Shown one piece after another: positions 35,494 through 39,737 of a DNA stretch of 39,737 bases. How positions within the stretch are numbered: the first letter of the stretch is position 1; each line of letters opens with the position of its first letter. The position numbers and the translations under genes were made by a program. The stretch comes from Saprospiraceae bacterium. GTDB taxonomy: Bacteria; Bacteroidota; Bacteroidia; Chitinophagales; Saprospiraceae. The notes under the pieces are model-generated. The model was given only the letters and a program-made list of their open reading frames with translations. It was not told the DNA's origin and did not search any database. The stretch spans positions 1-39,737 of the forward strand of contig JABDMH010000077.1 in assembly GCA_013001595.1 (NCBI GenBank), in the 5' to 3' direction.

Positions 35494-36339
35494 CTATTTT
35501 CTCTCCGGACAGAACTGCACCGCATTGGTTAGTGTCCCGATATGGTCAATATGGATGCGTATCTCATCATCAGGATTAAGGCTGAAGTGGTCGGGAGGAA
35601 CAATACCAGTGCCGGTCATGAGAAAGCAGCCGTAGGGAAAGCTGCAGGCTCGATAGAGATACTCCACGAGGTCCTCAAACTTACGTTTGATCTGATCAAT
35701 TTGAATGCTGCCGTCAAAGACTACTTTGTCCCTACGCAGGATTTCCAACCGTATCGTGGTATCTTGGGGAATGGGTGTGTCCGTGACATAAATACATGGA
35801 CCTAAACCGGCACAATTATCATATACTTTCGCCTGTGGTAGATAAAGGGGGTTTTCACCCTCGATGCTGCGGGAGCTCATGTCATTGCCAATGGTGTATC
35901 CTTCTATGGTTCCTTCAGCACTGATAAATAAGGTGAGCTCTGGTTCAGGAACATTCCAGGTAGAATCTTTTCTTATATACACGGTACCTCCTTCCCCTAC
36001 AGTTCGGGCGGCTGTACCTTTCATAAACAACTCGGGCCGTGGCGCATCATACACGCGATCGTAAAAATCCCCTCCTCCTGCTTCTTCAGCTTCGGCCATT
36101 CGGGCTGTCTTGCTCCGTAAATACGTCACTCCAGATGCCCAGATCTCTTGACTCTGAATGGGGGGTGTTGCAGGCACAGTGAATTCGTCTTCCTTAGGTT
36201 GCCAATTCTCCAGGTCAGACACTAGATAACTTGACAAACCAGTGCGATTAATCAATTCATCCCAGCTATCAATTTTTTTAGAGAAAACATTTCCCTCTTT
36301 TTCTAAATATGCAACATCCTTACCATAGTATAACTTCAT
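35494..36339 (-). CDS. FAH-family hydrolase/dehydratase, probable 2-keto-3-deoxy-pentonate (e.g. arabinonate) dehydratase
   Basis: A 281-residue fumarylacetoacetate-hydrolase-superfamily protein. Metal ligands are in VPEPELTLFIS (Glu132, Glu134) and GNDMSSRSIEGENP (Asp153). The sequence EIWASGVTYLRSKTAR resembles the FAH fold's substrate region. In the Weimberg-type pathway, 2-keto-3-deoxyarabinonate dehydratase of this superfamily makes alpha-ketoglutaric semialdehyde. The next gene on the strand is KGSADH, which supports this assignment strongly. Other FAH members hydrolyse acylpyruvates. No sugar-acid dehydratase gene for the previous step is in the window. It diverges from the acyltransferase gene. 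Confidence 0.72.
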   Translation of the reverse strand: MKLYYGKDVAYLEKEGNVFSKKIDSWDELINRTGLSSYLVSDLENWQPKEDEFTVPATPPIQSQEIWASGVTYLRSKTARMAEAEEAGGGDFYDRVYDAPRPELFMKGTAARTVGEGGTVYIRKDSTWNVPEPELTLFISAEGTIEGYTIGNDMSSRSIEGENPLYLPQAKVYDNCAGLGPCIYVTDTPIPQDTTIRLEILRRDKVVFDGSIQIDQIKRKFEDLVEYLYRACSFPYGCFLMTGTGIVPPDHFSLNPDDEIRIHIDHIGTLTNAVQFCPERK

Positions 36340-36425
36340 CTTTCGGCTATTTCAATGAGTGTGCTAAAATACAGAGAAGGATTTACATCACCATTGACTA
36401 CCTACTGGGGGTATCCCAATCGAAT

Positions 36426-37562
36426 GTGAAAGAAATTAGACATTTACCTATTTTGCAAAACCATCATTCTAGCAACATCGGACAAAAGGGACGTATAGCA
36501 CAAATTGATGCCCTTCGTGGCATTGCCGCCCTTCTGGTGCTTTGGTTACATGTAGCGGAGACCTACATTCGCTTTCCCAAGATTGCGAGCCATGGTACAT
36601 GGTTACATGATGTCATTTCTATCGTCGATCTAGGAAGGCTGGGAATTAGTTTGTTTTTTGCCATTAGTGGTTTTGTTATTTGTAAGAGTCTGAGCAAGGA
36701 GAAGCGGCATCCCCTCAGGCACTTTGCCATCAGGCGGTTTTTTCGACTTTTCCCCGCTTTTTGGGTTAGTGTACTACTTGGGGCTTATGTATTGTGGATT
36801 TGGCAAGAGCGGTCAATGGATGCGTCTACCTTTCTAGCGAATCTCACTATGATACCAGCCGTATTTGGAGCGGATTTAATCATCGGCTTGTATTGGACCT
36901 TAGAACTTGAACTGTGTTTCTATCTGATGATGGCCCTACTATTTGCACTTGGCTTCATGCGTAACAGCCAGGTCGTTTTCTTTTTTATCCTGTCGTGCCT
37001 ACTGGTTTTTGCGGTATTTATATTTTTTCCAAATTTCGCACCCAGTTATGCGGCATGGAAAACGATGCCTTATCATCTATCGATTATGTTTTGGGGTGTC
37101 CTTTTTCGATACTGGTATGATGACCAAGACGGATCTGTAGAAGTTTGGGGTCGCAGCATATCCCGTCTTTTTGTATTGCGACTCACTACATTGGTACTGT
37201 GTTTAGTACCGATTACATCGCTCGGAATGAGTTGGATGGACGGAGATATGAGGTATGTGAATGATGGGGTGGCCTATTTGGTGACTTTCTTGATGTTTAG
37301 TTTAATTGTCCTTCGTTTTCCGATTCGCCACCGACTGATGGTTTGGCTAGGTATGATTAGCTATTCCGTTTATCTATTTCACCCTATTGCCTTAGTTTGG
37401 TTGAAAACAGTGCTTTCGACGCAGGATGAAGTATGGTTGTCCCAACCCTTGTATGTTTATTTATTGTTGACTGTAATAGTTACCATAGCGCTAGCGGCAT
37501 TGATATATTATTTAGTGGAGAAACCTTTTATTCAATTATCCCATCGATGGACACAGCGGTAA
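36426..37562 (+). CDS. Membrane acyltransferase, OafA/YrhL-type acyltransferase-3 family
   Basis: A multi-pass membrane protein of about 378 residues when started at the GTG at 36426. The open frame continues to 36309, but those codons overlap the FAH gene on the other strand and add no domain; so a start at GTG or later is more likely. Typical family start (RIAQIDALRGIAALLVLWLHV) includes the conserved Arg and His. About ten membrane segments follow, including SIVDLGRLGISLFFAISGFVI, LRHFAIRRFFRLFPAFW and the late SVYLFHPI, and a C-terminal VEKPF motif. These proteins transfer acetyl or other acyl groups to surface sugars. Substrate unknown. Confidence 0.82.
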   Translation: MKEIRHLPILQNHHSSNIGQKGRIAQIDALRGIAALLVLWLHVAETYIRFPKIASHGTWLHDVISIVDLGRLGISLFFAISGFVICKSLSKEKRHPLRHFAIRRFFRLFPAFWVSVLLGAYVLWIWQERSMDASTFLANLTMIPAVFGADLIIGLYWTLELELCFYLMMALLFALGFMRNSQVVFFFILSCLLVFAVFIFFPNFAPSYAAWKTMPYHLSIMFWGVLFRYWYDDQDGSVEVWGRSISRLFVLRLTTLVLCLVPITSLGMSWMDGDMRYVNDGVAYLVTFLMFSLIVLRFPIRHRLMVWLGMISYSVYLFHPIALVWLKTVLSTQDEVWLSQPLYVYLLLTVIVTIALAALIYYLVEKPFIQLSHRWTQR

Positions 37563-37596
37563 GCTCCTGATATGCTTCGTAGCTCAGAATCTGCCA

Positions 37597-38919
37597 TCAA
37601 AGTTTCGGTAGTTTCCAAGGGCGTCGATACGATGGTCGAACCAATTTGTTTGCTGATGTACTGCCTGCGCCTTTAAATGATTCTTTTTGTCGATCCCATG
37701 TCAGCGCATGCTGATTGGTGCGCACAGCAATATTGGCCATATGGGCACTTACGGCAACTGCATGGCCCATTTCAACTGGGCAATTTGGCTCAGCTCTTGA
37801 CTTAATGCAATCCACAAAATTAGCAGCATGGCGTGCATGTCCATTTTCACCTTTGATGGGTCCCACCTCCGGAATCATTGGTTGCTTGGTATTGGGATCC
37901 CATTCTGCAAAAACCTGCCATTTGCTTCGGTCAGCTACCAAGGTCCCTTTCTCACCGATGAAGGCTACGCCATATGGCTGATCATAGGGGCCTGATTGCT
38001 TTCCTGCATTATGCTCCCACTGAATTAAGTAGTCATCGTAAGGAAATATCGCTGTGAGTGTATCGTGGGTTTCTCGTGGTCTATCGACGAACGGATCTTG
38101 CGATCCATAGGCAATGACTTGGTTAGGCGCTGTTTTTAGATTTCTCGCCCACAATCCCATATCTAATAGATGCACTCCCCAGTCTGTCATTAGTCCTCCA
38201 CCGTAGTCCCAAAAGAAACGCCAGCTGCCATGAAATCGAGCCGCATTAAAGGGACGCAAAGGAGCAGGTCCCAAAAAGAAATTATAATCCACTCCAGATG
38301 GAGGCGATCCGTCTGGAGTTCTCTCTGGGCCCAATCCGTATCTAAAGTTTGCCCAAATATTAGTCCGGCTGAGTTTACCTAACGCACCACCTTTAATGAA
38401 TGACATAACTTCATTCCAGACTTGGCTACTGCGCTGCTGCTGACCGACCTGGACGATGCGATCATACTGTCGAGCAGCCGGCACCATGATGGAGCATTCT
38501 TCGATGCTATTTGCCATGGGTTTTTCAACGTACACATCCAAGCCCATCTCGCAGGCATGTACCATGGGTAGGCAATGCCAATGATCGGGCGTGGCTATGA
38601 TGACGGCGTCAAGATCTTTATGGGCAAGCATTTTTCGATAATCACCAAATATTTGTGGCTGCTGCTTGAAGTCTCGATCTAATGTTGATGATTTATCTTG
38701 CAGCACTCTGGCATCAATATCACAAAGTGCGACCACATTTACACCGGGTACTTTCAAATGGTTTCGCAGCACAGCAAATCCCCTATTGCGACATCCGATC
38801 AATCCAATATTTACTTGATCTGACGGCGGCATTCCCTGATGCTTATTGGGCATCAAAAATGGAAATGATGAAAGAAACATGCCGCTGCCAGCTACCCGAG
38901 TAAATGTTCTTCTTTGCAT
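37597..38919 (-). CDS. Gfo/Idh/MocA-family oxidoreductase with Tat-type signal
   Basis: A 440-residue secreted oxidoreductase. It begins with a twin-arginine signal (MQRRTFTRVAGSGMFLSSF). The Rossmann motif IGLIGCRNRG, the DAVIIATPDHWHCLP segment and the catalytic VEKPMA follow. The C-terminal domain includes FFWDYGGGLMTDWGVHLLDMGLWA and the GHAVAVSAHMANIAVR region. This exported subfamily is common in Planctomycetota and Bacteroidota, and its sugar substrates are mostly unknown. It is not closely similar by eye to the other Gfo gene at 20585, which keeps a shorter C-terminal domain. Convergent with the acyltransferase gene. Confidence 0.85.
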   Translation of the reverse strand: MQRRTFTRVAGSGMFLSSFPFLMPNKHQGMPPSDQVNIGLIGCRNRGFAVLRNHLKVPGVNVVALCDIDARVLQDKSSTLDRDFKQQPQIFGDYRKMLAHKDLDAVIIATPDHWHCLPMVHACEMGLDVYVEKPMANSIEECSIMVPAARQYDRIVQVGQQQRSSQVWNEVMSFIKGGALGKLSRTNIWANFRYGLGPERTPDGSPPSGVDYNFFLGPAPLRPFNAARFHGSWRFFWDYGGGLMTDWGVHLLDMGLWARNLKTAPNQVIAYGSQDPFVDRPRETHDTLTAIFPYDDYLIQWEHNAGKQSGPYDQPYGVAFIGEKGTLVADRSKWQVFAEWDPNTKQPMIPEVGPIKGENGHARHAANFVDCIKSRAEPNCPVEMGHAVAVSAHMANIAVRTNQHALTWDRQKESFKGAGSTSANKLVRPSYRRPWKLPKL

Positions 38920-39596
38920 AGTCTTATGTCTTGGTTCTAATTTACTAATTCGTGAAGAATTAGCTACCCTTAATTCAAAATCAGTCCATAGTTTTGCACT
39001 GATTTCTCATCAGAGATAAACAACCGGTTGAATCATACAGAAGTCAACAGCCAAGATCTTGCATTCAGCCAATACTAATCAATGCTTTCTTCGAAGATGG
39101 CAAGCATGGTCAGTAATCTACCATACTGACTGGCGTTAGCCTCGTCCGTATGATTCTGACACCATGGTGGGAGATGATTGGAACGCCAACCTTCTTTTCT
39201 AGTCTCAACCTGATCTAATCTTGAGGGTCAATGAAACTGAAGCTCTCATCCCCCCAAATGGCTCTAAGAGATCCACCCAAATATCTTCCTTCTCAATCAC
39301 TGCAGATCATTGCAAGACCATCTTATTTCAATGCCATTTTGCCCCCTTCAAAAGGGGTCTTGGGCCCGCGTTTGTGATTGAAGCATTTATAGGTGGTATA
39401 TGGTTTGTCCTACAGACAAAGGTGCAATCAAAAAACTGCAAGTTAAAAACCAGTTCATAATTGAATTTAATTTGGAAATTATTATCAACATTTTTTGAAA
39501 TGCAACATGCTATTTATCGGCTCCAAATAATATGTGCTAGTGTAATTAACTGTAAATATATATACTATTAATGGTTAATATGTTGTATATTTATGT
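38920..39596. other. Long non-coding interval with remnant and hairpin
   Basis: About 680 bases. A degraded minus-strand coding tail at 39075-39227 is described separately. A CCCCTT-CAA-AAGGGG hairpin occurs at 39343-39357, without poly-T, so a terminator is not supported. The last 100 bases are very AT-rich, probably the left end of the insertion sequence that carries the transposase. Confidence 0.45.
39075..39227 (-). pseudogene. Decayed C-terminal coding remnant
   Basis: A 50-codon minus-strand frame ending at TAG reads KEGWRSNHLPPWCQNHTDEA and then NASQYGRLLTMLAIFEESID. The residue mix is protein-like, but there is no start, and a TGA stops the frame upstream. It is likely the tail of a gene lost by deletion or insertion. 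I do not recognise the family. Confidence 0.3.
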
Positions 39597-39737
39597 ATGG
39601 CAAGAAAGGCAAAGAAAATAGAAGCTTCATATGAAGAAATCAATGAACTTAATTCTTGGGTTCGCAGTCACACCATTGAATCAAGATACGCTACAAGAGC
39701 GAAAATAATCTTGAAGTCTTTGGAAGGTATGAGCTTA
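39597..39737 (+). mobile_element. IS630-family transposase, N-terminal part, cut by window end
   Basis: The ATG at 39597 opens a 47-codon frame that runs to the end of the window without a stop. It reads MARKAKKIEASYEEINELNS, then WVRSHTIESRYATRAKIILK and SLEGMSL. The EELxxWVRSxTxxxRxAxRAxIIL-xxxEGxS pattern matches the helix-turn-helix start of IS630-family transposases. The upstream 60 bases are AT-rich and may hold the left terminal repeat, though none is clear without the right end. The DDE catalytic domain is outside the window. Confidence 0.8.

Noticed and set aside
36309-36425. Upstream start for the acyltransferase gene
   Set aside because: It overlaps the start of the FAH-family gene on the other strand and adds residues lacking membrane or domain features; the family normally begins close to the RIAQIDALRG segment.
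39343-39357. CCCCTT-CAA-AAGGGG hairpin as a transcription terminator
   Set aside because: It lacks a run of T on either strand and no gene ends close to it.
1-39737. Search for CRISPR arrays, tRNA/rRNA genes, phage genes or defence systems
   Set aside because: None was seen. Only an IstB fossil, an IS630 start and a small inverted-repeat element represent mobile DNA.

Overview
The window looks like a chromosomal segment of a marine or aquatic Bacteroidota, possibly in the Saprospiraceae/Cytophagales range; that placement is inferred from gene content only. Supporting signs are moderate GC, a probable T9SS-type C-terminal sorting domain, many secreted or lipoprotein enzymes, formylglycine sulfatases, and an aspartate-rich, non-actinobacterial protein style. 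Planctomycete-type DUF1549/DUF1553 and DUF1501 proteins are also present. I see no tRNA, rRNA, CRISPR array, prophage or recognisable defence system.

Layout. Positions 1-1650 hold two tandem paralogous PQQ-type beta-propeller proteins on the minus strand. A long non-coding gap follows with a fossil of an IS21-family istB gene, then a cytochrome c / PQQ sugar dehydrogenase fusion lipoprotein. From 4219 to 9343 a minus-strand block carries a HEAT-tailed sulfatase, an agarase-like glycoside hydrolase relative, and a GarR/GarL-type pair for sugar-acid catabolism. A second sulfatase (9797-11359) and a Rieske / glutamate-synthase-like flavoprotein fusion (11666-13273) follow. Next is a small arsenic module (arsR, arsM) with a perfect palindrome upstream of arsR. 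From 14949 to 21691 a plus-strand series encodes an SGNH hydrolase, a large secreted esterase, a heparinase II/III-family lyase and a Gfo/Idh/MocA oxidoreductase.

From 22048 to 25572, on the minus strand, lie a DinB-fold protein, an astacin-like metalloprotease lipoprotein and a DNRLRE-type secreted protein. A zinc-type/quinone oxidoreductase, a coupled DUF1549/DUF1553 - DUF1501 pair and a malic enzyme (malic + phosphotransacetylase domains) follow on the plus strand. A two-gene minus-strand module (FAH-family 2-keto-3-deoxy sugar-acid dehydratase and alpha-ketoglutaric semialdehyde dehydrogenase) lies next, diverging from a membrane acyltransferase. The end of the window has a Tat-type Gfo/Idh/MocA protein, a gap with a gene remnant, and the first 47 codons of an IS630-family transposase.

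How the genes fit together (inference): secreted sulfatases, esterases, a lyase and a glycoside hydrolase relative could strip a sulfated, acylated, uronate-containing polysaccharide. Oxidoreductases could convert the sugars to acids. Two separate sugar-acid exits (GarL/GarR to pyruvate and glycerate; FAH dehydratase/KGSADH to 2-oxoglutarate) would then feed central metabolism, with malic enzyme nearby. No SusC/SusD pair is present, so this is not a canonical Bacteroidetes PUL. The most unusual items are the Rieske-flavoprotein fusion, the glycoside hydrolase relative with apparent Glu-to-Asp changes, the arsenic module without efflux genes, and a 113-bp inverted-repeat element.
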